NCBI GenBank assembly: GCA_002794785.1
Contig: NBBA01000001.1
Coordinates: 4,278,001 to 4,342,000, forward strand
From: Coniferiporia sulphurascens
Lineage: Eukaryota > Basidiomycota > Agaricomycetes > Hymenochaetales > Hymenochaetaceae
Length of the DNA stretch: 64,000 nucleotides
Direction of reading: 5' to 3'
Shown: positions 1 to 11,937 of the stretch, piece by piece
How positions within the stretch are numbered: the stretch's first letter is position 1
Layout: every line of letters starts with the position of its first letter
Made by a program: the position numbers and the translations under genes
The notes under the pieces: generated by a model
Told to the model about the DNA's origin: nothing
The model's database searches: none
What the model saw: the letters and a program-made list of their open reading frames with translations, nothing else

Positions 1-178
1 TTCCGTCAGCCTATGCCAACATGAAGCGAAATAGACGCATACACGAAGACCATCTGTAAGGAGAGGTTAGACAGAGAGCATATACGGCAAGAGGGGGAAG
101 ACGTACTACGAGGGCGGCGGTCATGTAAAAGGAGACAACACCCGCAACTTTTGCAGTCTGCGCATTGTGTTCCGCCAT
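1..178 (-). CDS. GDP-fucose (SLC35C1-like) nucleotide-sugar transporter, 5' end only
   Basis: Only the first codons are in the window; the gene runs off the left edge. From the ATG at 178-176 the protein begins MAEHNAQTAKVAGVVSFYM, and after an intron (donor gtacgt, acceptor ttacag, about 53 nt) continues with MVF; a second intron with donor gtatgcg then starts. An amphipathic start leading into a VVSFYM..AALV|MVF helix matches the first membrane segment of SLC35C1 GDP-fucose carriers (VVSLYW...SMVFLNK in the human protein). Family members import GDP-fucose into the Golgi or ER by exchange with GMP. The divergent neighbour looks like a fucosyltransferase, which fits a fucose role. With about 27 residues visible, another member of the drug/metabolite transporter superfamily (for example a triose-phosphate-translocator-like carrier) cannot be excluded. 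Confidence 0.55.
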
Positions 179-774
179 GGTAATTGCGCGAGGAATGGGA
201 TGGGCAAGAGGGCGGAGGGGTTGGCTGAGCGAGAACGGGCTGCAAGGACTCGGACTATTTGGAGCTCTGCGTTAAAAAGTCACGAAATAGCGGCGCATAA
301 TCAGCGAGAAAACAGGCAACAGAGAATCACCGACCGAACGGGGAAACAAGCAATATCAATTTTATAAATTAAGATAAATATAGATTAATTATAGGTACCA
401 GACCTCGGACCCTGATCGACCCTATTTACATACTCCGGGTCGTCCGGGCAGCACGGCCGTACGTCGGCCGGCCATACGGGTCAGCGGTTAATATTTAATA
501 GTATCATGCTGTGGCGGACGAACGCGAACCCCAAGGAGCTGCTGCAACGAGAAAGCGGCGACAAGTGACGACGAGCAGCGGGAAACAGAAGGCGCGAGAG
601 AAGGCCTACTCGATCAACGATAACCCGCATTGATTGACTCGGCTCGATTAAGCCCCAAGAAGGTTAAGGTGAAAGCACCCCGTAGCCGCCTTGTCTCCGA
701 GCGTTATATACTAGGCTGCCATTCGCCGCCCCGCCCAGCGGCCCATCTTTGCCAGCTGCTTGTCCGCGTGAGCC
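179..774. promoter_or_regulatory. Shared divergent promoter region
   Basis: This roughly 600-bp interval separates two genes transcribed away from each other, so it must carry both promoters. On the plus strand a TATA-like TTATATA lies at 704-710, about 65 bp before the fucosyltransferase-like ATG. A GC-rich palindromic stretch sits around 445-475. No coding potential is convincing here. Confidence 0.5.
704..710 (+). promoter_or_regulatory. TATA-like element of the fucosyltransferase-like gene
   Basis: TTATATA lies about 65 bp upstream of the ATG at 775, a usual distance for a basidiomycete gene with a short 5' leader. Confidence 0.35.
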
Positions 775-2694
775 ATGGTCCACTCCCCGTCCGACTCTTC
801 CTCCTCCTCTGCACCCCTCCTTGCTCAACGCGCACATTCTCCACACAGCGATGATGACGACGCTCTTGAGCTCAAGGGCGTCTATGACGATGAGACCATA
901 GACGACCTCGACCTCGAGGCCTCACTCCTTTCCCCCACTAGCGAACCCCGCACGCCGCTTCCCCCCTATAGCGAGAAGATCCCCCGCCGTGCGCGCCGCA
1001 CGCCCCCCTTCTAGCGAAACCGCGCATGCTCGTCATCGCCGTCATTCTCTTCTCCCTTGGCGCCTTCGGCATGTTCGCCATCCTCTATGTCTCCAGCGGC
1101 CGTGAGACGCAGGCAGGGCTCGTTGCAGAGGACAGCGTACTGCCACTCACGCCTTCGGTCGACCCTGAAGAAAACTTTGACGAGGCCGAGTATCCAGAGT
1201 CGGTGCTCGGTGCGCCGACGGAAAGCTTCAAAGGTGAGTGAACCCGGTCTCTGAACGGCGCGCATACACAAACCTACGCCCGCAGACAACCTCCGCAACG
1301 ATACGCAGTATATCACGTCCTGGATTAGTGCTGGTTGGAGTGCGTCCCTTCTTGTCCGCTAGCCGTGCCGTTGCCGCTCGCTGACTTGCTGACAGCCAAT
1401 GACTTCATGACATACGTCAACCTCCTCAACCTCGCACTCTTTTCGGGCCGCACCGCCATCATCCCGCCCTTCGCGCCGTCGCACGTCGGCTCCGACGCCG
1501 GCTTTGTCCCTTTCGGTGACGTCTTCGATATCCCACGCCTCGCCTCCTCCTCGACCACCCCGTAATCGAGTGGCGCGACCTCAAGCGCGAGGACTCGGAA
1601 CATACTGACGAGGTCGGCTGCTGGTCCATCTGGTCCACCGTCCAGCCGCAAACAGCGACCACGCCCCCCGTGGCAACACCATCGAACAGAAGCTGGCACT
1701 CGATGTCAGCTACACACCCGTCCCCACAGACACGATCATGTTTCCGCAGTTCGACAACGACCCCCATGCACGTTTCGACTCGATCGCCGCGCTTACTTTC
1801 CCCGACGGTCGCGCTGCGACCCATCTCCCCTCAAATGCGCCGTTCCCAGGAAAGGGCAGCGGGCACACCGCCCTTCCTGATGAACACATGGCGTGCTTCG
1901 ACTTCCCATATTACCTTGCCTCTGTAAATGTGTGTATTCCTTTACAGTCTGTGAGAAGACGATCTGATGTCGTTGCCACGACAGAGCTTCGAATTCCAAT
2001 ATGACTATAGTCCTGCCTGGCGTTTCGTCGGCACCCATGCGCACTGGAACCCACGCATAGAAACGATTGCGCGCGACCTCGTGCGGCAGACCTTTGGTGT
2101 CGCGTCCGATGCATCCATACCGCCGTTCATTTCTATCCACGTGCGCCACGGGGACTTCGGAGTCTACTGCGAGGGTGCAGAAAATGCCGATGCATGTTTT
2201 GCGCCGCTCAGTGCATTTGAAGTACGCGTCAACGAGGTGAAGGCGGAGCTGCGAGAGAAGAAGGGCATTGAGGTCGAGCGTGTGCTCGTAACAAGCGATG
2301 AGCGCAACGTCGAGTGGTGGAACGCCGTGCACGAGCTTGGCTGGGAGTGGGTCGACCATGCAGAGCTCAAGACGGCGGAAACGTATGGACTGTGGTATGT
2401 GTCCCTCCCTTATAAGTCCTCTCTCTCGGTCGGAGCAATTTCGTTCCTGACTTCGATCATTTGCTCAGGTACCCCGTGCTGCTCGATGCGGTTGTGCAAT
2501 CGCTAGGTGCAGGCTTTGTCGGCACAGACCGGTCGACCATGAGCCTCATTGCGCAGCGACGCGTCGAGGACTGGAATGGCGGTTCAACGCGTGAGGTGCG
2601 TTGGGGTAGCCCGGGTGCGGACGACCACAAACGTTCGCTGCCTCTGGGCAAGCGAGGGTTTGGGGAGTACGACATGTCCGAGTTCGTTATATGA
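775..2694 (+). CDS. O-fucosyltransferase-like type II membrane glycosyltransferase (reading frame broken)
   Basis: A short acidic, Ser-rich cytosolic tail is followed by one membrane anchor (MLVIAVILFSLGAFGMFAILYV, coded from 1026) and a lumenal domain. That is the layout of a Golgi type II glycosyltransferase. Visible marks are the NDFMTYVNLLNLAL...GRTAIIPPF block near the start of the domain, ISIHVRHGDFGVY (the HxR..D motif of the GDP-fucose O-fucosyltransferase superfamily) and a C-terminal GFVGTDRSTMS...RRV.DW block. Introns have normal borders: after 1233, about 1340-1395, 1924-1984 and about 2396-2468. The frame breaks three times: at the C6 run 1003-1008, near 1541-1545, and at the C6 run 1664-1669. 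Each break closes by adding one base, and the protein on both sides stays conserved-looking. Assembly error is therefore more likely than a pseudogene. The acceptor substrate is unknown. The divergent neighbour looks like the matching GDP-fucose transporter. Confidence 0.7.
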
Positions 2695-4146
2695 GAGAAG
2701 AGTGATGCGGGACGTGGAGTGGGTAATAGTTGAATGCGGTTGTAGGGCGGGCTGGGCGGGTGGAGGAATCCAGATGTGATAGGCGGATGGTGAAGAAAGT
2801 GAAGGAGATGATTGGGAGAGACGACAGCTCATGATTCTGACGGCATGGCCAGCCACAACAACTTACCGGCCTTGACGCATGAGGGGAGGAACGGGTGACG
2901 ACGACGCTGTACAATTGATATTGTGGCGACAACAGCGCCGGGCGCCGGCGGCTAGTTTCGCGCTTCGAGTTTCCGCGTTCGCATCTGTGCTTCTGCACTT
3001 ATTACTTGCAGCGTACGATGGACAGGTGACGCAGATGCGGATGCAAGTGCTTGTGTGGCCTTCATTGCTCGAGATGCCCTGCCAACCACCGAGTGTTCTA
3101 CGCCGTACGGATCAACGCGGGCTCGGTCAGTCCACGGCGCTCTCCCTACACTGCATCTAGATACCCTCAAAACTTTTTTTATTGGCGTTGGTCGACGTCG
3201 GAGCCGGGCCCGGCAGGTGCGGACGCGGGTGCGCTCTTACGGACTTGAATTATTTCAAATTTAAAACCGCTCTCATGAAGCAGATCATGCACTTTTGCGT
3301 AACCTGCCGCGCGTTATTTTTATTCTCCTCTTGGGTCTTTGGACAATTAATCATCTTGCACGAACAATTTTAACTTCACAAGCGCTTACTACTCACTTCC
3401 GCTGTCGACGGTTGCGTACTGTCGTTGGTTGCTTTACACCCATAGATCGTGATCTTTTTACATCTTGTAGCCCCCCTCCTCCCGTTTGGTCTGCGTCTAT
3501 TCATGTATTGGATGAATAGATTTGGACTTGATGCCTCGCATCATTCGGCTAACCGAGTGAGCCACATAGTTGTGGCGTATACGATGTGGGTGTTGTTTGT
3601 TTATTTTTACTGGCATTCCAATGGCTCTAGTTAGATAATTCCTGGTACGTTGGTCTTCCACCAGGCATATTTACAGGGAGGAAGCCGTAAGAAAAGCAGC
3701 TAGTGCGGCCACATGGACGTCGACCTGACTGGCTGAACATGAAATTGAATGTGAATATATCATATATTGAGTTGGTTGCCAGTGCAATTGATAATTGCGC
3801 ATCACGGTCGTGCCAAGATACGTCGCTTCCGCGCGCCCCGCTGGTGCTGGAAACGTAGTGCGACAGCTGGACCACTAGTACGCTCGCCGTACAGTCGCAG
3901 GAAATAAATGTACAGAGGCTACAGTAGTTCTACGCGAAGCAGCCTGGAATAAATATGCGTATCAAACGTCAGCAAGGGTTGAATCGTGGAATAATGTTGA
4001 GGACTGCGGGTCTTGGCCGGCTGGGAAATGCGGTGCAGGAAGCAGTTCTGGCACTACAGCGCCTCTGTCGCTGTAAGGGGTCACATCTCCCAGCTCCTCT
4101 ACGACCTTTCTTACACTCTCCCTCTTTCTCTTTCATTCTTGTCGCA
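2695..4146. other. Intergenic, no gene seen
   Basis: About 1.45 kb with only short unsupported open frames on both strands. The first part is the 3' flank of the fucosyltransferase-like gene. The last 100-200 bp, rich in pyrimidines (ctctccctctttctctttc just before 4140), is the likely promoter and leader of the PalI gene. Confidence 0.5.
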
Positions 4147-6153
4147 ATGGGCCTCCGTCCAGCGACACCTGGGTTCATCGTCACCCTCATTGCGACGATC
4201 CTTCTGGCCGTCGTCACTTTTAATGTCCCCTTCATCAAATCTGTGTACTTTCTCCAGGCCTCTCTTACTGTTGACAACGTCAACGGGACGATCACACTCG
4301 GAACACTGGGCTATTGCATAGACCTCAGTACCAACGGAACGACTTGCAGCAAAGCAAGTGTCGGATATGAATTTAGTGCGTCCGGAATCTGCGCACGTTC
4401 AGCTGCGAAATTACTTATGCGCTGCTTTTTCGCGGCCCCTTAGATCCTAATGCGCTTCTCGGAGATGATGTATCCTTTGCGCAAATCCCGACCGTCGTCG
4501 TCAAATGGATAACCTACGCTCTCTTCCTCCACGCAATTGCCCTAGCCGTCGCCGCCGTATCCGCGCTGTTCGGTCTCCTCGCGCACGTTCGTGAGATGTC
4601 CATGACCTGCTGCTCGACGTTCGTCTCGGGTTTCGCCGCAATCATCACACTCGTCGCCTTCGTCTTTGATATCGTTCTCTTCTTCATCGTCAAGGAGCGC
4701 ATCAAGAGCATCGACGGCACTGCGACCTTTGGCACCGCCGTCTGGCTCACGCTCGCATCGTGGATCCTCCTCTTCTTCAGCGGCTGCGTATACGCGTGCG
4801 GGCGCTGCTGTATCAGTCGCCGTCAGCGTGGTGGGCCGGCGGATGACGGCCGTCTCGACCAGTCGTGGATGGGCAGGTTCGCTGGCCAAAATGGCCAGGG
4901 CGCACCTGGCGCGGGTGGTTACGCGGAGCAGATGCGATTGGACGCTGTCAAGGCGGAGGCGGACCGCAAGGCGCGGCAGAAGGGCGAGATCGGGCTTCCG
5001 CCGTTCCCTGGACACGACGCGACTCAGCCGCTGAACAGCACGAAGCCGCAGTATCTTGAGGACGAGAGCGACGACGAGGTCGGCGCGGGTTTACCGTATC
5101 GTGACCAGGCTCGTGGCGCTGCTGCGATGGGTCCGAGGATGCAAGGTCAACAGCAGCAGCAGCAGTATCGCGGTGGGTATGCGCAGGCGCCGCCTGGCAC
5201 GCGCGCGGTGGACGAGTATTATTCGCCTACGCGCACGGAGGCGAATGTCGGGTACCCACCGAGTAGGCAGTACACAGGGAGTGCGAGCGCAAGTGCGCGG
5301 TCGCCCCCGCCTTCGACGTACGCTACGTCCATGTACAGTAGCTCTGCGGCAACAACGGCTGGTGCGGCGGGTGTGGGCGCTGGTGCTGGTGCTAGTGCAG
5401 CAGCTGGATACTTTGCGGGGGCTCAGACTGGCCACTCGCAGTATCCGAGCGGTCGTGAGTACGGACACACGGGTGGGGGCACGACATGTAAGCTTCACTT
5501 GCTTGTACATCGTAAAAACAACCGTCTAACTATCTGTCTCTACAGACCAATCGGCCGTTTCGTCGCAGCACCAGCAATATCCTTCTGCATATTCGCAGTA
5601 CAACGACCCATACGCACAGCAAGCAAACGCGGGCCCTATCGGCGTAGCTGTCCCCATGGCATCGCCGTATACCACCGCCACGCCATCGCCCGTGCACAGC
5701 ACGTCTCCGCCGCTCCGACAGGCCTCGCAGCACGCGCAGTACTACTCCCAGGCCCAGAACACATCGCCAGCATCGGCGTACAGCGATGCGTACGGCGCGC
5801 AGCAGCAGCAGCACCAGCCTGAGCGGAGCTACACGCTCGGCGGGGGCGGGTACGGCGCGAATGTCGTGCCGGACCACTCGGCCTCGGCTGCAGGTGCAAC
5901 TGCGTATGGCGTGGGCGCGATACGCGGGTCGCCGCCGCCGGCGTTGATGCCCGGTGTGGGCGCCGCTGCGGCGGCTGGGGGGAGCCGTGATGCGTACGCG
6001 GAGAAGTCTGCGTCACAGAACCAACCGCAGCAGTCGCAGTCGCAGCAGTACGATGACAGTCCGCCTGTGTACGAGCCAGGGCCTGATGGGCCGTCGGTGC
6101 ATGTGGCGGAGTGGGGGTCGAAAGGCCAGGGATTCCATGTTGATTCTCGGTAG
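4147..6153 (+). CDS. palI: PalI/Rim9 family pH-response protein (SUR7/PalI superfamily)
   Basis: Plasma-membrane protein of the fungal ambient-pH (PacC/Rim101) pathway, which helps place and stabilise the pH sensor PalH/Rim21. Three exons: the first intron is about 4375-4443, so that GYEF joins NPNALLGDD; the second is about 5488-5550, joining GTT to YQSAV. The N-terminal part has four membrane segments: an N-terminal one (TPGFIVTLIATILLAVVTF), then around VVVKWITYALFLHAIALA, FAAIITLVAFVFDIVLFFIV and AVWLTLASWILLFFSGCVY. An extracellular loop carries GYCIDLS and a Cys pair, and HVREMSMTCCSTF and GRCCI flank the later helices, as in the family. The long cytosolic tail is low-complexity (Gln, Tyr, Ser, Ala, Gly) with poly-Gln and a PPVYEPGP motif near the end. 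The start ATG at 4147 fits because the first membrane segment follows at once. Tail length varies widely in this family. Confidence 0.85.
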
Positions 6154-7188
6154 CGTCCCGCCTTGATGGACTCCGTGCTCCCCAGCTATTTGTGATCTTT
6201 TTGCATGACGATTATTCGTTGATGTTGACGTTGTTTTACGACTAGTATTAGTAGCGCTAGTTTTCGTTTTCCCCCCTTCGCTTGCTTTTCTTTTCTAACC
6301 CTTTTTTTGTTGCTCGTTAATTTATTAGCTCATCCTCGTACATAGTGAGTACGAATGAACGAACGAACAAACGACCTCTGGACTCTTTTCATTTTATATC
6401 CATCTCTCTTGTATTTTACTTCGTTCGTTATTTACTTGCTTGATGCGAACTTGCGCCAGAGTCGCTCTCTCTCGGGCTGAACTGAACTTATGCCATGGTG
6501 GGCCAGTGGATGGAGTATCATGTTACTAAAGCATGTATAGAAGTGATCGCTGTACATCTGAACTGTATACGAGTGTAGCATTCCATCCCTCCCTCACCGC
6601 GTCTGAGTCACCGTCTCGACTAAGTTCCGGAAAATTGATATTAGAGTGCTGCTTTTCTCACTCAACTGTTCGCCGCCAAAAGATGACTCTTTTCCGGTCG
6701 TAACAACGGGTCCGGAGAAAAGCATTCAACACAGACTGAGTACTATTTGTCACAATGTGTGACAAAACTAGATAGGTTTGAAATAAAGCAGCCATCGTGG
6801 GACTCTGACCGATATTCAGAGGAAATCGTCATGTAAACCGTTTTTATCAACTTCGGGGAATTAGGTGCGAGCTTTGCGGGTCAGTAAGGTCCGTGTACAC
6901 GCGCTGGATTCCAAGGCTGGCGGAGCAATTCGGGAGTTGATCATGCGTGAATATACGCAAATTACTAAGTCACGCATGTAACCGGCCCTAAAGCTAATAT
7001 CGATAACCCTCGCCCGAGAAAACTGCTCCCCACACCCCCCATCCCAGAGTCTTTGTCGCGGACACGTCCTACGGCACGACTCTTCATTTCAGCCACCACC
7101 TGCTCTCAAATCCGCATTTCCTGCGCCCAGTGCGCCTCCCTTAAACCCAACTTTTTTTGGTTTTTATCCCTGAAAAGTCCTAGACACC
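6154..7188. other. 3' flank of palI and EF2 promoter
   Basis: No gene. The left part is T-rich 3' UTR-like sequence. The right part (about 7020-7188) is C/T-rich (ccccacaccccccatccc and later CT tracts), typical of a strongly expressed fungal gene without a clear TATA box. Confidence 0.5.
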
Positions 7189-10178
7189 ATGGTGTATGTT
7201 TTTGTCTCCTTTTTTTTCTCGAGTGGGTGTGATGTTGACTGCTACCCGACGACGACGATGTATGCAGTAACTTCACGATAGACCAGATCCGTGGTCTCAT
7301 GGACAAGCCGACGAACATTCGTAACATGAGTGTCATCGCCCATGGTGAGTTCGGACTGAGATTGATTAACTGGCTATATGCCTCTAACGACCTCCCTCTA
7401 TGCGCATATACGCAGTCGACCACGGAAAGTCCACCCTCACCGACTCTTTGGTATCGAAGGCCGGTATCATTGCGTCAGCAAAGGCTGGAGACATGCGTTT
7501 TACAGATACTAGAGAGGACGAAAAGGAACGTGGTATTACTATCAAGTCCACCGCTATCTCGATGTACTTCGAGGTCGATAAGGAAGAGGTCAGCCTGATC
7601 AAGCAAAAAACAGATGGTGAGCTGGGAAAAGCCACTCTTGCATCGGCGTACCATCGGTTTATTGACCCATCTTGTTTTGGATAGGAAACGAGTTCTTGAT
7701 TAACTTGATTGACTCGCCGGGACACGTTGATTTCTCGTCGGAGGTTACTGCTGCTCTCCGTGTCACCGACGGTGCGCTCGTTGTTGTCGACTGTATCGAG
7801 GGTGTCTGTGTCCAGACCGAGACTGTACTCCGTCAGTCCCTGGCTGAGCGTATCAAGCCCGTTCTTGTCATCAACAAGGTTGATCGTGCCCTTCTTGAGC
7901 TCCAGATCGGCAAGGAGGAGCTTTTCCAGACTTTCTCTCGCACCATCGAGTCCGTTAACGTCATCATCTCGACTTACCACGACCCCGTTCTCGGTGACGT
8001 GCAGGTCTACCCCGACCAGGGTACTATTGCCTTTGGTTCTGGTCTCCACGGATGGGCCTTTACTCTCCGCCAGTTCGCTGCTCGCTACGCCAAGAAGTTC
8101 GGTGTTGACAAGGACAAGATGATGGCCAAGCTCTGGGGCGACAACTTCTTTAACCCTGCGACGAGGAAGTGGACTACCAAGTCGACCGATGCTGATGGCA
8201 AGACGCTCGAACGTGCCTTCAACATGTTCGTACTTGACCCGATCTTCAAGGTTTTCGATGCTATCATGAACTTCAAGAAAGAGCAGACCACCACTATCCT
8301 TGAAAAGCTCGAAATCAAGCTTACCAACGACGAGAAGGAGCTCGAGGGCAAGGCACTTCTCAAAGTTTGCATGCGCAAGTTCCTTCCGGCTGGTGAAGCC
8401 TTGTTGGAGATGATTGTCATCAACCTCCCGTCCCCCGCCACCGCGCAGCGCTACCGTTGCGAGACCCTCTATGAGGGTCCGATGGACGACGAGTCTGCCA
8501 TTGGTATCCGTGACTGTGACCCGAAGGGTCCCCTCGTTCTGTACGTCTCGAAAATGGTGCCGACATCTGATAAGGGTCGCTTCTATGCCTTCGGTCGTGT
8601 GTTCTCTGGTACCGTAAAATCTGGCCCGAAGTACCGCATCCAGGGCCCGAACTACCTCCCGGGCAAGAAGGATGACCTTTTCGTCAAGTCCGTTCAGCGC
8701 ACTGTCCTCATGATGGGTCGTTACATTGAGCCCATTGAGGACTGCCCGGCCGGAAACATCGTTGGTCTCGTCGGTATTGATCAGTTCCTGCTCAAGAGCG
8801 GTACGATCACCTCCAGTGAAACCGCACACAACATGAAGGTCATGAAGTTCTCCGTATCTCCCGTCGTCCAGGTCGCTGTTGAGGTCAAAAACGCGGCTGA
8901 CTTGCCGAAGCTCGTTGAGGGTCTCAAGCGTCTCTCCAAGTCTGATCCGTGTGTGCAGGCATGGATTGCCGACACCGGTGAGCACATTGTCGCCGGTGCT
9001 GGTGAGCTCCATCTCGAGATTTGCTTGAAGGATCTTGAGGAGGACCACGCCGGTGTGCCCCTCAGGAAGTCCGACCCTGTCGTCGGATACCGTGAGACCG
9101 TCAAGGCGGAGTCGTCCATTGTTGCCCTTTCCAAGTCGCAGAACAAGCACAACCGTCTGTACGTCAAGGCTATGCCCATCGATGAGGAGCTGACCAAGGC
9201 TATCGAGGACGGCAAGATTAACCAGCGTGATGATGTGAAGGTTCGCGCGCGTCTTCTTGCGGATGAGTACGGCTGGGATGTCACCGATGCCCGTAAAATC
9301 TGGTGTTTCGGCCCGGAAACGACTGGCCCGAACTTGCTTGTCGATGTCACCAAGGGTGTGCAATACCTTAACGAAATCAAGGATTCGTGTGTTGCTGGTT
9401 TCCAGTGGGCGACTAAGGAGGGTGTATGCGCCGAGGAGAACATGCGTGGTGTCCGCTTCAACGTCCTTGATGTTACGGTAAGTGAACTGTTTTATTAACA
9501 AATTTCACCCTTGATTCTGATTATGCGTCCTTAGCTGCACGCCGACGCTATTCACCGCGGTGGTGGACAGATTATCCCGACGACTCGTCGTGTATGTTAC
9601 GCCGCCTGCTTGTTGGCGACGCCGACTCTCCAGGAGCCGGTCTACCTTGGTAAGTATGCTTCTCCTGTATGCGTATTACGTTTTCTAAGGCGAACTTTTT
9701 TGCACGCTGCAGTTGAAATCCAGTGCCCGGAGAACGGTATCGGTGGTATCTACAGTACCCTCAACAAGCGTCGTGGTCAGGTGTTCTCGGAGGAGCAGCG
9801 CCCGGGAACCCCGATGTTCACGGTCAAGGCGTACCTGCCCGTCAACGAGTCGTTCGGTTTCAACGCCGACCTTCGTGCGGCCACGTCCGGCCAGGCGTTC
9901 CCGCAATCCGTGATGGACCACTGGGAGGTCATGACCGGAAGTATGTTTTTTTTTTTTGCTTAGTGATTTATCGAGCTGGATTTGTTTACTAAATATTTTC
10001 TTCTCTAGCCCCCCTCGACAAGGGCAGCAAACTCGAGGAACTCGTCACGAAAATCCGTATCCGCAAGGGTCTCAAGGTTCGTGTATTTTACTTGTCTCAA
10101 AACTCTGCCACATACTGAACGACCTTGTCTGAACAGCCGGATATCCCGTCTCTGGACACCTACTACGACAAGCTCTAA
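7189..10178 (+). CDS. EFT1: Translation elongation factor 2 (eEF2)
   Basis: GTPase that moves tRNA and mRNA through the ribosome after each peptide bond. Seven exons are needed. The first coding exon is only 5 nt (ATGGT, 7189-7193), joined across an intron (7194-7267) to give [15 protein letters not shown]. Visible marks: P-loop [10 protein letters not shown] (split by intron 2), switch I with [15 protein letters not shown] (holding the threonine phosphorylated by eEF2 kinase in other eukaryotes), DSPGHVDF, and NKVD. Near the C-terminus [15 protein letters not shown] carries the histidine converted to diphthamide, and an intron interrupts just before it (DVT|LHAD). The protein ends [13 protein letters not shown] and is about 840 residues, the normal size. 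All introns have GT-AG borders and the frame is unbroken. A long open frame on the opposite strand is only a by-product of codon bias. Confidence 0.97.
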
Positions 10179-10622
10179 TCGGCTTTGCGAGTCAGCTTTG
10201 CCGGTTTATGTTTTTGTCACGATTTCACGAAGTTGTCGGTCCATTTCTGTCATTTTTTTTCTCTTCTTCCCCCAATCGCTCCCGCCAACCAAGCCCGGGC
10301 CCCAAGAGTATGAATTGTAGTTGTTTTCCTGTACGAAGATGCGTTCTGGTAGCCTGAATACGACAACTCTGTTGTACCATTTGATTTGTGTGCTTCGAGA
10401 GCTTCCAGATCAGTCGTTTGACAGCGACTACTGTAGTACAGGCTTGTTGTGCGGAGCCGTGCGTGACTACGGGCTCGAGTCACGGGTCGGGTCCGTAGGA
10501 TGATGTATGGAAATGCATATATACAGCCCAGTTGCAAATGAAAAATACATAGTCTACCAACTCGGAAAACTGACTACCTCGGAAGCCTTTGCGAAAAACA
10601 GCACTTACCCACCCGATACCAG
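10179..10622. other. 3' flank of EF2 and upstream region of kinase gene
   Basis: About 440 bp without a credible gene. T-rich tracts (tttttttctcttcttccccc near 10252) follow the EF2 stop, as in a 3' UTR. Confidence 0.4.
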
Positions 10623-11869
10623 ATGTCTGATAATACCCCTATCCCCACTTTTGCTGATGCGACAAGGGAGCTCGATCTATCCGAGTCGGCCGACGTCCTA
10701 ACGTACCTCGCGAACACACCTTTCGCAAGTACGCGTGCGGAGCCGCTTTCGGGCGGGAACGCAAATTATGTCTTCCGGCTTCATCTTAACGTGCCGTTCG
10801 AAGGGCGCGACGCGACGCTCGTGCTGAAGCATGCGAAGCCGTGGCTTGCGATGGACAAGAGCTTCAATTTGGACGTTGAGCGCCAGTTGAGTGGTCCCCA
10901 TTGCGTGTTTTTCAACTCGCTGACGCGTAGGACGAGAAATAGGAGTACGAAGCGATGGCGTTGCGGCGGATCGGCGCGTCGCTGCCCACCGACGCACTTG
11001 TGACTGTGCCTGCGTTGCACTTCCACGACCGGACTGCGCACGTGTTGATCATGGAGGACTGTGGCATACACGCGCGCACGATGAAGGAGCTCCTGCGCGA
11101 CGCGGCCCTCGGGACTCACGCCGCGCGCGCGCTCGGGGGCGGACTGGGTCGCTTCCTCGCGGCGGTGCACGTACACGGGAGCGCAGACGTCGAGCTGCTC
11201 GAGTATGTAGCGCGCAATGAGTTTGGGAAGCGCGTGAGTGCGTGGGCGACGTATGGGCGGCTTGTCGATACGCTCGAGGGTGACTGGGAGAAAGCGAGCC
11301 TCGTCGAGCCCCCGTTTGTGGGCGAGGGCGGACTCTCGGAAGCGGACGTCGAGGATGTGAAGGCACTCGTGGACGTTACTTCACAGGCGATCCAAAACGC
11401 GAGCACGTTCTTTACGATGGGCGACTTCTGGACGGGGAACATCATAGTACGCTTGAACGACAGCGGAGAGGTCGAGCGCGCGTACGCGGTCGATTGGGAG
11501 ATGTGCAGACCTGGGCTGCCGTACCTTGACTTTGGGCAGCTCGTCGCCGAGATGCATACGTCGGGTCGGTTCAGCGATGGGGCTGCGGAAAGTGTGAAGG
11601 AGGCTCTGGAGGCGTACTCGGAGGCTTACAAGGAGAGTTCGGGGGCGCTGGTGGATGAGGCGTTCGTGCGAGGGGCGGCGGCACATGCGGGCGTGCATTT
11701 AGTCGTGTGGACGCCGAGAGTGTCTACCTGGGGGCCGATGGACAAAGTGAGGAGAATCATGCAAGAGGGCGCGGAGTATGCTCTGAGAGGCAAACGAGGG
11801 GACATGGACTGGCTGAGGAACTCCGTCGTCGGGGGACTACTTGTGGGACCTGAAGCACGGGTTAGTTAG
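10623..11869 (+). CDS. APH/choline-kinase-fold small-molecule kinase
   Basis: Phosphotransferase of the aminoglycoside-phosphotransferase-like superfamily; the substrate is unknown. The N-lobe has the nucleotide-binding loop LSGGNANYVFRL and a likely VAIK-type lysine in TLVLKHAKPW. The C-lobe has the catalytic loop MGDFWTGNIIV and the metal-binding VDWEMCRPGLPYLDFGQL. The usual HGD of the catalytic loop is MGD here, while Asp and Asn are kept. Distant relatives include methylthioribose and choline/fructosamine kinases. An intron (10886-10930) is supported by GT-AG borders, but after it the frame leads to a TAG and the downstream exon reads one frame away. Adding a single base in the GG at about 10942 restores CAG...EYEAMALRRI. 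This is the same kind of break as in the fucosyltransferase-like gene, so a sequencing error is likely. About 390 residues. Confidence 0.7.
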
Positions 11870-11937
11870 TGGAAGCCTGATGTGATGGAGGTAGATGAGC
11901 ATGTTTGATTGATAAATAAAGTTCTGTGTATTAAGTA

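Noticed and set aside
775..2694. Calling the fucosyltransferase-like gene a pseudogene
   Set aside because: All three breaks are single missing bases, two in C6 runs, splice sites are intact and protein blocks are conserved on both sides; the same pattern recurs in unrelated genes.
4596..5822. Long open frame continuing past the palI exon 2 end
   Set aside because: It reads through a clear intron (5488-5550). The spliced frame (YQSAVSSQQ...) keeps the family-like Gln/Tyr-rich tail.
7384..9501. 705-codon open frame antisense to EF2
   Set aside because: Exact shadow of the strongly biased EF2 coding strand; no domains and no introns of its own.
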